Of a DNA stretch of 64,000 bases, positions 39,404-47,910 are shown one piece after another. Under the pieces are notes generated by a model. That model had not been told where the DNA came from, did not search any database, and saw only the letters and a list, made by a program, of their open reading frames with translations. Source of the stretch: Lachnospiraceae bacterium UBA7050 (GTDB lineage: Bacteria; Bacillota; Clostridia; Lachnospirales; Lachnospiraceae); contig DLAJ01000044.1 in the NCBI GenBank assembly GCA_002493905.1, positions 21,464 through 85,463 on the forward strand, written 5' to 3'. Within the stretch, counting starts at the first letter, position 1. Each line of letters opens with the position of its first letter. The position numbers were made by a program, and so were the translations under genes.

Positions 39404-40921
39404 ATGAAAAAATTTGTTTTTTTGTCTGTGTTACTGACACTGACTATTGCACTGAGTGCCTGCTCGGGTGATAAGGCAGATGACTCATCCAGATCGGATG
39501 AATCCTCCATTACCATCGGTATTCCGCAGGATATCGAAGACAGCCTTGACCCGCATGCGGCAGTAGCGGCAGGGACGGAAGAAATCCTGTTTAATATCTT
39601 TGAGGGCCTGGTTAAGCCTGACAGCGATGGTAATCTGGTGCCTGCCGTAGCAAGCGATTACAAGATTGAAGATGAGGGAAAGACCTATACCTTTTATCTT
39701 CGAGAGGGAGTGAAGTTCCATGACGGAACGCCCGTTACGGTGGAGGACATCAAGTATTCAATCGAGCGATGCGCCGATACCAGCGGGGAGGGGACTCTTC
39801 TGGTGTCGGCGTTTTCTAATATTGAAAGCGTGGAGATCGTGGATGAAAAGACAGTCTCCATCCGTCTGATGAACGCGGACACGGACTTTTTGTCAGAATT
39901 GACCAGTGCGGTCATACCTGCATGGAATGAAGACCCTGCAGGGAACCCGATCGGCACGGGACCATACCGTTATGTATCCCGCGTGGTGCAGGACTCCATA
40001 CAGCTTGAGAAATTCGAGGACTATTGGGGGACGCCTGCGAACATTACGAATATCACCCTGAAAGTGATTGCGGATTCAGATATGATCGTTACAAACTTAA
40101 AAAGCGGCGCGATTGACATGTTCTGCCGGATTTCAACCGATCAGGCCAATGAGCTTGCCGGAACAGAGTTCGATGTGTATGAGGGAACGATGAATCTGGT
40201 GCAGGCAATGTACTTAAATAACGCGTTTGAGCCGTTTGCAGATGTGCGGGTACGTCAGGCTCTTTGCTATGCCGTGGACGCGCAGGCAATCTTGGACCTT
40301 GCATTTGACGGAAAAGGGACCGTGATCGGGAGCTCTATGTTCCCGGCATTTGGGAAATACTATATGCCGGAGCTTTCGAATGCGTATCCGCGCGACGTGG
40401 AGAAGGCGAAAGCGCTGCTTGCAGAAGCGGGGTACGCGGATGGTCTTTCCTTTACGATCACGGTACCGTCCAATTACCAGCAGCATGTGGATACTGCGCA
40501 GATTATTGTGGAACAGTTAAAAGAAGTCAATGTGAACGCGTCTATCAACCTTGTGGAGTGGGAAACATGGGTAAATGACGCGTATGTCGGCAGACAGTTT
40601 GAAGCGACGGTCGTTGGTGTGGATGCTTCGACGCTGTCGGCGCGTGCGCTTCTGGAACGATTTAACTCGGATAACAGCAAAAACTTTATCAATTTCAACA
40701 GTGCGGCTTACGACGAGGCATATCAGGCGGCGCTTGCGAGCACGGATGACGCGGAGCAGTCTGCTTATTACAAAACCTGCGAACAGGTCTTAAGCGACGA
40801 GGCGGCGAATGTTTATATTCAGGACATGGCATCTCTTGTTGCCTTAAATAACCGATATGGCGGTTACGTATTCTATCCGATGTATGTTCAGGATTTTGCA
40901 AAGCTGTACGTCAGGGAGTAA
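39404..40921 (+). CDS. ABC transporter substrate-binding lipoprotein (SBP family 5)
   Basis: This is the extracytoplasmic binding protein of a peptide/nickel-type importer. The 505 residues have a lipoprotein signal (MKKFVFLSVLLTLTIALSAC, lipobox LSAC, lipid on Cys20), then a Ser/Asp-rich linker and the family 5 fold. Landmarks are SLDPHAAVAAGTEEILFNIF-EGL, YTFYLREGVKFHDGTPVTVE-DIKYSIER and GTGPYRYVS. Family 5 includes DppA, OppA and NikA. I cannot tell the ligand from sequence; no His-rich site stands out. SD GAGAGG precedes ATG 39404. Confidence 0.93.
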   Translation: MKKFVFLSVLLTLTIALSACSGDKADDSSRSDESSITIGIPQDIEDSLDPHAAVAAGTEEILFNIFEGLVKPDSDGNLVPAVASDYKIEDEGKTYTFYLREGVKFHDGTPVTVEDIKYSIERCADTSGEGTLLVSAFSNIESVEIVDEKTVSIRLMNADTDFLSELTSAVIPAWNEDPAGNPIGTGPYRYVSRVVQDSIQLEKFEDYWGTPANITNITLKVIADSDMIVTNLKSGAIDMFCRISTDQANELAGTEFDVYEGTMNLVQAMYLNNAFEPFADVRVRQALCYAVDAQAILDLAFDGKGTVIGSSMFPAFGKYYMPELSNAYPRDVEKAKALLAEAGYADGLSFTITVPSNYQQHVDTAQIIVEQLKEVNVNASINLVEWETWVNDAYVGRQFEATVVGVDASTLSARALLERFNSDNSKNFINFNSAAYDEAYQAALASTDDAEQSAYYKTCEQVLSDEAANVYIQDMASLVALNNRYGGYVFYPMYVQDFAKLYVRE

Positions 40922-40956
40922 GGCAGGGCGGCGAAAGCGCGCCTGCGTCTGATTGC

Positions 40957-40999
40957 GATAAGCCGGCTTGCAAAGCGTGACGGCGTTCGTTGTATATTT
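40957..40999 (+). repeat. Dispersed repeat, copy 1
   Basis: About 42 bases beginning TTGCGATAAGCCGGC and including GCAAAGCGTGACGGCGTTCG closely match 47909-47951. It lies in the 150-base gap between the binding-protein and permease genes. GTATA/TATAC-type palindromes follow it. Confidence 0.6.
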
Positions 41000-41071
41000 A
41001 TACAATTCAAATATATGGTATAGGCGTTTTGCGAACGTCTGTACCATGATAAAGAGAAAGGAGATTTCCCC

Positions 41072-42010
41072 ATGAGATATGCAGGAAAAAAACTCATCAG
41101 TGTGCTTGCCACGCTGCTGATCGTCTCCTTTCTTGTTTTTCTGGCGTTTGCCGTGATACCGGGGGATGCCGCGGTGTCCAAGCTTGGCACGCAGGCGACG
41201 CCGGAGAGGATTGCCGCCCTTCGCGCCGAGATGGGCTTAGACCGGCCCTTTTTCGTGCGCTATGGGAACTGGTTGCTTTCCGCGCTGAAAGGAGATTTCG
41301 GGAAATCGTACAGCTACGGAGAATCGGTTTCCGCACTGATCGGGCAAAAGCTGCCGATCACGCTTGCGCTGTCAGTCCTTTCATTTTTGATCATGATTGT
41401 CTGCGCGATTCCGCTTGGTATTTATACCGCAAAACATGAAGGGGGAGCGCTTGACCGCATCATTATGGTTGTCAATCAGGTCGTCATGGCGGTTCCCCCT
41501 TTCTTTTCCGGCATCATGATCACCTATGTATTCGGACTGCTCCTAAAATGGTTCCAGCCGGGCAGCTTTGTCAGCTATACGGTAAATTTGGGGCGCTTTC
41601 TGCACTATCTGCTGTTTCCGGCAGTCGCCATTGCGCTTCCGAAAATCGCCATGACCGTGAAGCTGCTCAGAAGCTCGCTGATTCAGGAGGCAAAAAAGGA
41701 TTATGTGCGCACGGCGTACAGCAAGGGGAACCGGACGAACGGCGTACTATACCGCCATGTACTGAAAAACGCGATGATACCAGTCATCACGTTTCTTGCC
41801 ATGACCTTTACCGATATGATTGCCGGAAGCGTGATCATGGAACAGGTTTTTTCTGTTGCGGGCATCGGACGGCTTTTGATTTCGTCCATATCAAGCCGTG
41901 ACTATCCGGTTGTGGAGGCGGTCATCGTATTGCTCGCACTGATCGTCGTACTTGTCAATCTTGCGGCGGATGTGCTCTGCCGCGCACTGGACCCGCGGAT
42001 CAGGCATTAA
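41072..42010 (+). CDS. Peptide/nickel-type ABC permease (DppB/NikB family)
   Basis: This is the first membrane subunit of the importer. The 312 residues start MRYAGKKLISVLATLLIVSF with the DppB-type opening helix, then VIPGDAAVSKLGTQATPERI and a large extracytoplasmic loop. Five more helices follow. The cytoplasmic coupling region has VRTAYSKGNRTNGVLYRHVL and the end is VNLAADVLCRALDPRIR, all typical of DppB/OppB. SD AAAGGAG precedes ATG 41072. Two hairpins follow before the next permease gene. Confidence 0.94.
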   Translation: MRYAGKKLISVLATLLIVSFLVFLAFAVIPGDAAVSKLGTQATPERIAALRAEMGLDRPFFVRYGNWLLSALKGDFGKSYSYGESVSALIGQKLPITLALSVLSFLIMIVCAIPLGIYTAKHEGGALDRIIMVVNQVVMAVPPFFSGIMITYVFGLLLKWFQPGSFVSYTVNLGRFLHYLLFPAVAIALPKIAMTVKLLRSSLIQEAKKDYVRTAYSKGNRTNGVLYRHVLKNAMIPVITFLAMTFTDMIAGSVIMEQVFSVAGIGRLLISSISSRDYPVVEAVIVLLALIVVLVNLAADVLCRALDPRIRH

Positions 42011-42097
42011 AAGAATGAAGATTTTCTAAGCAGTCAAAGTACGCCTGCAAAGAAAATCTAGATCATTCTTAAGAGAATGCCTGAGATACGGCATTCT
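42011..42097 (+). repeat. Two hairpins between the permease genes
   Basis: AAGAATGA-AGATTTTCT (42011-42027) pairs with AGAAAATCT-AGA-TCATTCTT (42051-42070), leaving a 3-base bulge. AGAATGCC/GGCATTCT with an 8-base loop lies at 42074-42097. No U tract follows. They may protect or process the upstream mRNA. Confidence 0.7.
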
Positions 42098-42180
42098 CCG
42101 CACGGAAGGTTAAAGTGAAAGCATAGGAAAGCAAAAAAGTCTGAAAGGTGCTTCAGGCTTCTTGCCGATGGAGGCGGGGC

Positions 42181-42978
42181 ATGCAGAAAAGAAAAAAAGG
42201 AAATGCCGGATTTATTGCCGGATGTGTGATCACGGGAATGATGCTCACACTGACTGTGATCGGATTTTTTTATACACCCTATGATCCCGAAGCGATGAGC
42301 GCAGCCGATAAGCTTGCGGGAATTTCGCCGCGTCATATCATGGGATGCGATAATTTTGGGCGGGACATTTTCAGCCGTGTGCTGAAGGGGGCGCAGACGA
42401 CGCTCATTGTCGCGGGCGGAACCGTTTTGATCGGTACGGTGTTCGGCGTTCTGATCGGCGCGTTCACAGGATATTTCGGCGGGATAGTGGACGAGGCGCT
42501 CATGCGTGTCATGGATGCGCTTTTTGCGTTCCCGAGCCTGCTTCTGGCGCTTGTGTTTGTCAGTCTTTTTAACAGCGGAACGTATCAGGTGATTCTGGCA
42601 CTCGGCATTGCGTTTATTCCGAGCTTTTCCCGGATCGTGCGCAGTGAGTACCTGCGCTGCCGCAATTTGGACTATGTGAAGAGCGCGCGCCTTGCGGGCG
42701 CTTCCCATTTGCGCATCATGTTCGTGCATATTCTTCCTAATATTTATACGGTGCTTTTGTCGTCGATCATGATCGGTTTTAACAACGCTGTGCTTGCGGA
42801 GGCGGGTTTAACGTATCTCGGCATCGGCGTACAGCCGCCCGATGCGAGTCTTGGAGAAATGCTGTCTAATGCGCAGACCTATCTGTTTTCAGCGCCATGG
42901 TACGCGTTTGGACCGGGCATCACGATGGTGCTGCTGATCTTAGGTTTTTCACTGATGGCGGACGGGCTTAAGCACTAG
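42181..42978 (+). CDS. Peptide/nickel-type ABC permease (DppC/NikC family)
   Basis: This is the second membrane subunit. The 265 residues begin with Lys/Arg then the first helix (AGFIAGCVITGMMLTLTVIG). The DppC signature HIMGCDNFGRDIFSRVLKGA follows, then LIGAFTGYFGGIVDEALMRV-MDALFAFP and the coupling motif YVKSARLAGASHLRIMFVHI. The end has LTYLGIGVQPPDASLGEML. ATG 42181 is chosen because GGAGGCGGGGC lies just upstream; an in-frame start at 42148 lacks an SD. It pairs with the permease upstream. Confidence 0.94.
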   Translation: MQKRKKGNAGFIAGCVITGMMLTLTVIGFFYTPYDPEAMSAADKLAGISPRHIMGCDNFGRDIFSRVLKGAQTTLIVAGGTVLIGTVFGVLIGAFTGYFGGIVDEALMRVMDALFAFPSLLLALVFVSLFNSGTYQVILALGIAFIPSFSRIVRSEYLRCRNLDYVKSARLAGASHLRIMFVHILPNIYTVLLSSIMIGFNNAVLAEAGLTYLGIGVQPPDASLGEMLSNAQTYLFSAPWYAFGPGITMVLLILGFSLMADGLKH

Positions 42979-43034
42979 ATAGAAAAATAAACCAGGATAC
43001 GGCTGAATGGGGAAGACAGGAAGGAGGGCACGGT

Positions 43035-43841
43035 ATGCTGCTTCAGGTAAAAAACCTAAATATTGAATTTCACGATCATATCCTGCCCGAAAGCGTTGTA
43101 AGCGGCGTCAGCTTTGACATGGACGAGGGTGAACTTCTCGGGCTTGTGGGAGAGTCCGGTTCTGGAAAGAGCATGACGGCGCTCGCGGTTGCAGGTCTGC
43201 TCAGCCGTCATGATATGAAAAAGACCGGTGAGATCTTATTTGAAGGAAAGGAACTGCTGACCTGTCCGCGGGAAGAACTGCGCGCGATACAGGGGAATGA
43301 GATCGGCATGATTTTTCAGGAGCCGATGACGTCCTTAAATCCGGTAAAAAAAATCGGATGGCAGGTTGGCGAAAGCTTAAGGATTCATACGAAGCTGTCA
43401 AAAGAGGAGATCAAAGCGCGTGTGCTTGCCATGCTGAAAAAAGTGGAGCTGAAAGAGCCGGAGCTTGTCTATGAGCAGTATCCGCATGAACTCTCCGGCG
43501 GGATGCGCCAGCGTGTGATGATTGCCTCGGCAATGATCTGCCGTCCGAAGCTTCTGATTGCCGATGAACCGACAACGGCGCTGGATGTGACGATACAGGC
43601 TCAGATTCTTTCGCTCTTAAAGCGTCTGAGCGAAAAGGAGGGCATGGCGGTTCTGTTCATTTCCCATGATCTAAGTCTGGTACGGATGCTGTGCGGGCGT
43701 GTCATCGTGATGCAGCAGGGCAGAATGGTCGAGCAGGGGGAGACAGAGCAGATTTTCAGCCACCCGTCTGAGGATTACACAAAATTGCTGCTTTCGTCCG
43801 TTCCCGTCTGCGAGCGCGGAAAAGGTCTGCGTTTTGCATAA
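43035..43841 (+). CDS. ABC transporter ATPase (DppD/NikD family)
   Basis: This is the first ATPase of the importer. The 268 residues contain Walker A GLVGESGSGKSMTALAV (about residues 33-49), the Q-loop region GMIFQEPMTSLNPV, signature HELSGGMRQRVMIASAM, Walker B LLIADEPTTALDVT and switch histidine VLFISHDLSLV. The C-terminal extension (about 235-268), with FSHPSEDYTKLLLSSVP, is the oligopeptide/dipeptide ATPase tail. It is somewhat short relative to typical DppD (about 320-330). SD GGAGGG precedes ATG 43035. Confidence 0.94.
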   Translation: MLLQVKNLNIEFHDHILPESVVSGVSFDMDEGELLGLVGESGSGKSMTALAVAGLLSRHDMKKTGEILFEGKELLTCPREELRAIQGNEIGMIFQEPMTSLNPVKKIGWQVGESLRIHTKLSKEEIKARVLAMLKKVELKEPELVYEQYPHELSGGMRQRVMIASAMICRPKLLIADEPTTALDVTIQAQILSLLKRLSEKEGMAVLFISHDLSLVRMLCGRVIVMQQGRMVEQGETEQIFSHPSEDYTKLLLSSVPVCERGKGLRFA

Positions 43842-43853
43842 AGGAGAAGTCAG

Positions 43854-44621
43854 ATGAGCAGTATTTTGAATGTAAAAGACTTAAACTGTTTTTATAAAAA
43901 AGAAAACTCCGGCAGCGGAGGAAGAAAACGCGTGCAGATTCTGCATGACATTTCTTTTTCCATGGAAGAGGGAGAGATTTTGGGACTTGTCGGAGAGAGC
44001 GGCAGCGGAAAATCGACGCTTGCGAAAGCAATCTTAAACATGGTGCCGGACAAAAGCGGAACAATTCTGTGCGGGGATACGCACCCGCAGATGGTGTTTC
44101 AGGACCCGTACGGTTCCTTAAATCCTGCGAAGACAATCGGATGGATTTTGGAGGAACCGCTGAAAAACAGGAGCCGTATGCCGAAAGAAGAACGCCGCGA
44201 AAAAGCGGCGGAAATGCTTTCCCGTGTCGGGCTTGATGAAAAATTTCTGGATCGCCGTCCCGGGGAGCTTTCCGGCGGACAGCGTCAGAGAATCTGTATT
44301 GCGGCTGCGCTGATGCTTCGGCCGAAGCTGCTCATTGCCGACGAACCGGTCAGCGCGCTCGATGTGACGATACAGGCGCAGGTGCTGAAGCTGCTCTTTT
44401 CACTGAAACAGGAATTTGGGCTTTCAATTTTGTTTATCTCCCATGATCTGCGCGTGGTTTATCAGCTCTGCGAGAGGGTCATGATCATGCAGGACGGCAG
44501 GATCGTGGAAGCAGGGGAATCCGAAAAAATTTATTTTGAGCCGCAGCACCCGTACACGAAGCGTCTGCTTCAGGCAGCTGGGATTTTGGAGAATGAAAAA
44601 TCATGGATTGAAAAATCCTGA
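43854..44621 (+). CDS. ABC transporter ATPase (DppF/NikE family)
   Basis: This is the second ATPase of the importer. The 255 residues have Walker A GLVGESGSGKSTLAKAI (about residues 43-59), MVFQDPYGSLNPAKTIG, signature GELSGGQRQRICIAAAL, Walker B LLIADEPVSALDVT and LFISHDLRVVYQLC. The tail FEPQHPYTKRLLQAA is typical. It follows the DppD-type gene after 12 bases and completes the five-gene set. The yqeG gene begins within 50 bases of its stop, so the importer and the aro genes may share a transcript. Confidence 0.94.
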   Translation: MSSILNVKDLNCFYKKENSGSGGRKRVQILHDISFSMEEGEILGLVGESGSGKSTLAKAILNMVPDKSGTILCGDTHPQMVFQDPYGSLNPAKTIGWILEEPLKNRSRMPKEERREKAAEMLSRVGLDEKFLDRRPGELSGGQRQRICIAAALMLRPKLLIADEPVSALDVTIQAQVLKLLFSLKQEFGLSILFISHDLRVVYQLCERVMIMQDGRIVEAGESEKIYFEPQHPYTKRLLQAAGILENEKSWIEKS

Positions 44622-44667
44622 AGGCTCAGATATAATGGATGACAAAAAGAAAACCGGAGAATACGGC

Positions 44668-45195
44668 ATGTTACTGGATCGCTTTTATCCCGATGAGGAT
44701 GTGGACAGCGTTTATGAGATTAATTTTCAGGAGAGAAAACAGCAGGGCGTTGCCGGCATCCTTTTCGATGTGGATAATACGCTTGTACCGCATGGCTTTC
44801 CGGCGGACGAGAGGGCGAAAAAACTGTTTGCCGAATTAAAAGCGCTCGGCATACAGGTTGTTTTTTTGTCAAATAATAAAGAGCCGCGCGTAAAGATGTT
44901 CCGCGACGGCGTCGGGTATGGCAGTTATATTTTTAAGGCGGGCAAACCGAATCCGCGCAATTATATAAAGGCAATGGAGAATATGGGGCTTGAAAGACCT
45001 CAGATGCTGTTTATCGGCGACCAGCTCTTCACGGACGTATGGGGTGCGAAGCGCGCGGGGATTCATACGATTCTCGTGAAGCCCATCCACCCGAAGGAAG
45101 AAATTCAGATTGTCTTAAAGCGCAGGCTGGAGGCAGTCGTCTTATTTTTTTACCGCAGAAAAAAGAAAAAAGAGGGTCGGCATGAGAGAGATTAA
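44668..45195 (+). CDS. yqeG: YqeG-family HAD phosphatase
   Basis: This is a HAD hydrolase of the YqeG family, known from Firmicutes next to yqeH and aro genes; the substrate is not settled. The 175 residues begin MLLDRFYPDEDVDSVYEINF. HAD motif I is LFDVDNTLVPHG, motif II VFLSNN, motif III FKAGKPNP and motif IV FIGDQLFTDVWGAKRAG. ATG 44668 is preferred because GGAGA lies 7 bases before it and the family begins this way; ATG 44635 would add 11 residues. Its end overlaps aroE by 14 bases. The end is Lys/Arg-rich. Confidence 0.9.
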   Translation: MLLDRFYPDEDVDSVYEINFQERKQQGVAGILFDVDNTLVPHGFPADERAKKLFAELKALGIQVVFLSNNKEPRVKMFRDGVGYGSYIFKAGKPNPRNYIKAMENMGLERPQMLFIGDQLFTDVWGAKRAGIHTILVKPIHPKEEIQIVLKRRLEAVVLFFYRRKKKKEGRHERD

Positions 45196-46057
45196 AGGAA
45201 CAACCGCAGTCTGCGGACTGATCGGGAATCCGGTGGAGCATACGCTTTCGCCGCTTATCCACAATTCGCTTTCCGAATTGCTGGGCGTGGAGCTTGCCTA
45301 TGTGCCGTTTCTGGTCGGGGACGGAAAAATCGGGGAGGCGGTACGCGGTGCGCACGCGCTTCACATTAAAGGACTGAATGTGACGGTGCCGTATAAGAGT
45401 GCCGTGATCCCATATCTTTGCGGGATCGATCCGCTTGCGCATAAGATCGGCGCTGTCAATACGCTTGTGCGCCGCGAAGACGGGTATCAGGGGTTTAATA
45501 CGGATATGCCAGGACTGTACCGGGCGCTTTTAAGTGAGGATGTCGCGGTTGCGGACCGGGATGTCATCATTCTGGGAGCAGGGGGCGTCGGGCGTGCGGT
45601 CGCGATGATGTGTGCCTTAAACGGTGCGTCTAAGGTGTATCTGCTTAACCGGACCCTCGAAAAGGCTAAGACGGTTGCGGACGAGGTCAATGCGGCGGCG
45701 GGGCGGAAATGCATCCGGGCGGCAGCGCTTGCCGATTACCATAAGCTTCCAAAAGAAAAATATCTTGCCATTCAGGCGACGAGCGTCGGACTGTATCCGC
45801 ATGTGGAAGATGCGGTCATTGAGGATGCAGAGTTTTATGACTATGTGGGAGTGGGGGTTGATCTGATCTTTAATCCGGCCGAGACGGCTTTTATGAAGTA
45901 TGCCGCCCGGGCGGGAGCAAGAACGATGAACGGCTTAAAGATGCTGCTGTATCAGGGAGTTTTGGCGTATGAACTCTGGAATGACGTGAAAGTGACGGAT
46001 GAGCAGGCGCAGGCCGTATACCAAAGAATGGAAGAAGCGATGGGGATTCATGAGTAA
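45182..46057 (+). CDS. aroE: Shikimate dehydrogenase AroE
   Basis: AroE reduces 3-dehydroshikimate to shikimate with NADPH. The 291 residues contain the substrate site LIGNPVEHTLSPLIHNSL, the catalytic lysine in GLNVTVPYKSAVIPY, and the aspartate in FNTDMPGLY. The NADP site is IILGAGGVGRAVAMM, with NRT at the end of the second strand (YLLNRTLEKA), typical of NADP-specific AroE. The C-terminal NGLKMLLYQGVLAYELW is standard. It overlaps yqeG by 14 bases and aroK by 8 bases. Confidence 0.96.
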   Translation: MREIKGTTAVCGLIGNPVEHTLSPLIHNSLSELLGVELAYVPFLVGDGKIGEAVRGAHALHIKGLNVTVPYKSAVIPYLCGIDPLAHKIGAVNTLVRREDGYQGFNTDMPGLYRALLSEDVAVADRDVIILGAGGVGRAVAMMCALNGASKVYLLNRTLEKAKTVADEVNAAAGRKCIRAAALADYHKLPKEKYLAIQATSVGLYPHVEDAVIEDAEFYDYVGVGVDLIFNPAETAFMKYAARAGARTMNGLKMLLYQGVLAYELWNDVKVTDEQAQAVYQRMEEAMGIHE

Positions 46058-46577
46058 ACATATGATACTGGAAGGTTTCATGGGAAGCGGGAAAACGACC
46101 GTCGGCATCCGCCTGTCCTATAAAATGGCGATGACGGTGTCGGATACGGATAAGCTGATCGAGCATGAGCAGCGCCGGACCATATCGGAGATTTTTGCGG
46201 AGGATGGGGAGGAAGCGTTCAGGCAGATGGAGACGGAATGCTTAAAGAAACTGGCAGACCAAAAGTCGGCACAGATCATTTCGCTTGGGGGCGGCGTGCC
46301 GGTGAGAGAAGAAAACCGGGCAGTCTTAAAAACGCTTGGTATGGTCGTCTATCTGCGCGCAAAGCCGGAAACGATCTATGCGCGTATCAAAAACGATACG
46401 TCACGCCCGCTTTTGCAGTGCACCGATCCGCTCGCGCGTATCCACGCACTGATGGCGGAGCGCGGGGCAGCTTATGAGGAAGCGGCGGATGTGATCATTG
46501 ACACGGATGAGCTGTCTATGGAACAGGTTGTTTCTAAGATCGTCCTTGAGGCTAAAAAACGGGGAATCGTTTCATAA
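46050..46577 (+). CDS. aroK: Shikimate kinase AroK
   Basis: AroK phosphorylates shikimate at O3 in the aromatic pathway. The 175 residues have the P-loop LEGFMGSGKTTVG, the magnesium/substrate motif VSDTDKLIE, the arginine in AFRQMETECL, the glycine triplet ISLGGGVPV and the lid region RIKNDTSRPLLQ. ATG 46050 overlaps the aroE stop by 8 bases; ATG 46062 is an alternative. Length and motifs fit. The next gene encodes another aromatic enzyme. Confidence 0.95.
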   Translation: MSKHMILEGFMGSGKTTVGIRLSYKMAMTVSDTDKLIEHEQRRTISEIFAEDGEEAFRQMETECLKKLADQKSAQIISLGGGVPVREENRAVLKTLGMVVYLRAKPETIYARIKNDTSRPLLQCTDPLARIHALMAERGAAYEEAADVIIDTDELSMEQVVSKIVLEAKKRGIVS

Positions 46578-46648
46578 GCAGGCAAAAGGTAAAACGTCTG
46601 CTATTTCATAAGCAGGCAAAAGCGAAACGCCAATTACTATTTTATAAG
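46570..46648 (+). repeat. Tandem repeat between aroK and aroQ
   Basis: TTTCATAAGCAGGCAAAAG occurs at 46570-46588 and again at 46604-46622, 34 bases apart. A third, degenerate start (TTTTATAAG) lies at about 46640. The first copy begins within the last codons of aroK. It looks like a short tandem duplication of about 34-36 bases. Confidence 0.75.
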
Positions 46649-46666
46649 AAATGGAAGGGAAACATC

Positions 46667-47113
46667 ATGCAGCTATTAGTGATCAACGGTCCGAACTTAA
46701 ATTTCTTAGGCATACGTGAAAAACAGGTTTATGGCACGCAGAATTATGACGACCTGCTTTCGATGATTGCCGAAAAGGCGAAGGAGACCGGGACAAAGAT
46801 TGAGGTGTTCCAGTCTAATCACGAAGGGGCGATCATAGACCGGATACAGGACGCTTATTTTGACGGCACGCAGGGAATCGTGATCAACCCGGGCGCTTAC
46901 ACCCATTACAGCTATGCCATCCATGATGCCTTAAAAAGTGTGGATATGCCCAAAGTCGAGATTCATATTTCGGATATTACGGCGAGAGAAGAATTTAGGC
47001 GCGTGTCTGTGACGGCGCCTGCCTGCGATAAGCAGATTTACGGAAAGGGGCTTTTAGGTTATCTGGAGGCGGTTGATCTGGTGCTTGCGCTGGTGAAAGG
47101 GAGGCAACAGTGA
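46667..47113 (+). CDS. aroQ: Type II 3-dehydroquinate dehydratase AroQ
   Basis: AroQ makes 3-dehydroshikimate, the substrate of AroE. The 148 residues show MQLLVINGPNLNFLGIREKQ with the active-site tyrosine in VYG, then FQSNHEGAIIDRIQDA. The catalytic region is INPGAYTHYSYAIHDAL and the end has VEIHISDITAREEFRRVS. SD AATGGAAGGG precedes ATG 46667. It completes a three-gene aromatic set with aroE and aroK. Confidence 0.96.
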   Translation: MQLLVINGPNLNFLGIREKQVYGTQNYDDLLSMIAEKAKETGTKIEVFQSNHEGAIIDRIQDAYFDGTQGIVINPGAYTHYSYAIHDALKSVDMPKVEIHISDITAREEFRRVSVTAPACDKQIYGKGLLGYLEAVDLVLALVKGRQQ

Positions 47114-47160
47114 TAAAACCTGTTTTTTGGAACTTTTGAAATCTTTTTTTATGAAAACAG

Positions 47161-47187
47161 TTGAAAAATATGCTTTTATAGTATAAA
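47161..47187 (+). promoter_or_regulatory. Possible promoter of efp
   Basis: TTGAAA (47161-47166) and TATAAA (47182-47187) lie in the AT-rich gap before efp, with a short 15-base spacer. A TAAACT at 47184-47189 gives 17 bases. The gap is otherwise free of genes. Confidence 0.45.
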
Positions 47188-47228
47188 CTGAATGAGAATT
47201 ATAACGTGAACGGCGGGAGGATTATTTT

Positions 47229-47786
47229 ATGATATCTGCAGGTGATTTTAGAAACGGCATCACCATCGAGTTAGACGGTAACATTTTCCAGATTATTGAG
47301 TTCCAGCATGTAAAGCCGGGCAAGGGCGCTGCTTTTGTCAGAACAAAGCTGAAAAATATTGTCAATGGGGGTGTTGTTGAGAAGACCTTCAGACCGACTG
47401 AAAAATGTCCGCAGGCACGTATTGACAGAAAAGAGATGCAGTATCTGTATGAGGACGGCGGTTTATATAATTTCATGGATACCGAGACTTACGATCAGGT
47501 TGCGCTGAACGCGGATACAGTCGGTGACACACTGAAGTTTGTCAAAGAGAATGAGATGGTGAAGGTATGTTCCTACAATGGAAATGTCTTTGCGATTGAA
47601 CCGCCTCTTTTTGTAGAGTTAGAGATTACCGAAACCGAGCCGGGCTTTAAGGGCGATACCGCAACAGGTGCGACCAAACCGGCAACGGTCGAGACCGGCG
47701 CACAGGTCAGCGTTCCGCTGTTTGTCAATCAGGGGGACAAGATTAAAATTGATACGAGAACAGGCGAGTATCTTTCCCGGGCATAA
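47229..47786 (+). CDS. efp: Elongation factor P
   Basis: EF-P relieves ribosome stalling at polyproline. The 185 residues have the three-domain fold. Domain I is MISAGDFRNGITIELDGNIF with the loop HVKPGKGAAFVRTKLKN, where the lysine of PGKG is the usual modification site. Domain II is CSYNGNVFAIEPPLFVELEI, and the C-terminal domain ends VNQGDKIKIDTRTGEYLSRA, the EF-P signature. Two adjacent hairpins follow the stop. The Pro-Thr repeat protein at 34671 is one plausible client. Confidence 0.97.
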   Translation: MISAGDFRNGITIELDGNIFQIIEFQHVKPGKGAAFVRTKLKNIVNGGVVEKTFRPTEKCPQARIDRKEMQYLYEDGGLYNFMDTETYDQVALNADTVGDTLKFVKENEMVKVCSYNGNVFAIEPPLFVELEITETEPGFKGDTATGATKPATVETGAQVSVPLFVNQGDKIKIDTRTGEYLSRA

Positions 47787-47808
47787 AAAGACCGCAGGGC
47801 GGTCTTTT
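47786..47808 (+). terminator. Terminator after efp (first hairpin)
   Basis: AAAAGACCGC (47786-47795) pairs with GCGGTCTTTT (47799-47808) around AGG and overlaps the stop codon. The stem matches the repeated hairpin between flhB and flhA (19321, 19395). Confidence 0.85.
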
Positions 47809-47856
47809 GGAATGTGCTTTTTGTGATCGGTTGATCGGACTGCATAAAAAACTGAT

Positions 47857-47910
47857 AAGACAATGAAGAAGATTCTTTTTGGAGCATTCTTTTTCATTGT
47901 CTTTTTTTAT
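47857..47910 (+). terminator. Terminator after efp (second hairpin)
   Basis: AAGACAATGAA (47857-47867) pairs perfectly with TTCATTGTCTT (47893-47903) and is followed by a run of seven T. The 25-base loop can fold further. Confidence 0.8.
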
